A stretch of 64,000 nucleotides of DNA from NCBI GenBank assembly GCA_014802045.1, contig JAAVDA010000028.1:1-64000 (forward strand). The letters run 5' to 3'. How positions within the stretch are numbered: position 1 is the first letter of the stretch; the number at the start of each line of letters is the position of its first letter. Source of the DNA: Bacteroides sp. (lineage in GTDB: Bacteria; Bacteroidota; Bacteroidia; Bacteroidales; Muribaculaceae). Shown here in pieces: positions 63,992-64,000 of this stretch. The notes below the pieces were generated by a model that was given only the letters and a program-made list of their open reading frames with translations, did not search any database and was not told the origin of the DNA. The translations under genes were made by a program, and so were the position numbers.

Positions 63992-64000
63992 TCATAACCC

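Overview
The window is chromosomal DNA from a member of the Bacteroidales, most likely a Muribaculaceae-like gut commensal; the family-level placement is inference. The evidence is the repeated -7 promoter motif TAnnTTTG in front of genes, a B. fragilis-type mannobiose epimerase/mannosylglucose phosphorylase locus, a fimbrillin (Mfa-like) locus, a trpBEGDCFA operon, a GH84 and a GH31 enzyme with discoidin-like domains, and lipoprotein signal peptides. There are no rRNA genes, no tRNA genes I can support, no CRISPR array and no phage. One mobile-element remnant, the 3' end of an ISL3/ISAon1-type transposase, lies at the left edge.

Layout. 1-817: transposase tail and a non-coding stretch with hairpins. 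818-2136: FKBP isomerase and an EamA exporter (overlapping pair). 2171-8507 (minus): five-gene beta-mannan operon (GH5 and GH26 mannanases, GH130 phosphorylase, GPH sugar symporter, AGE-family epimerase). 8834-13337: purB, an rRNA pseudouridine synthase with a long Asn/Arg/Gln/Gly/Tyr repeat, and asnS. 13449-17697: tightly overlapping marC-like gene, gluQRS and a Ca2+-type P-ATPase. 17833-22552: sugar porter plus a DUF5107/TPR protein. 22607-28984: LytS/LytTR-type two-component pair followed by a TolC-MacA-MacB-type efflux operon. 29243-35591: metH and a GH2-like hydrolase. 35771-38596: outer-membrane beta-barrel protein. 38796-43109: fimbrial locus (DUF3575, DUF5119 and two fimbrillins). 43212-44879 (minus): acyl-CoA ligase. 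44963-48225: MtaB-type methylthiotransferase, LpxL-like acyltransferase, GT2 glycosyltransferase. 48470-52303 (minus): GH31 enzyme with dockerin and cohesin-like modules. 52476-52790: thioredoxin. 52879-54534 (minus): AspT/YidE-type transporter. 54671-61091 (minus): complete tryptophan operon, preceded by a leader peptide and attenuator (61130-61363). 61436-63991: GH84 hexosaminidase.

How the parts work together. The mannan operon should cut mannan, import oligosaccharides, epimerise mannobiose to mannosylglucose and phosphorolyse it. The two-component pair sits directly upstream of the efflux genes, and a perfect 15-bp direct repeat with 21-bp periodicity lies just before the efflux promoter. 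That is the geometry of a LytTR-protein operator, so the pair probably controls the pump. The trp operon has a short leader reading frame with tandem Trp codons, a candidate antiterminator and a U8 terminator, the layout of ribosome-mediated attenuation. These two regulatory elements are the strongest new observations. Third is a GH31 enzyme carrying both a dockerin-like repeat and a cohesin-like domain.
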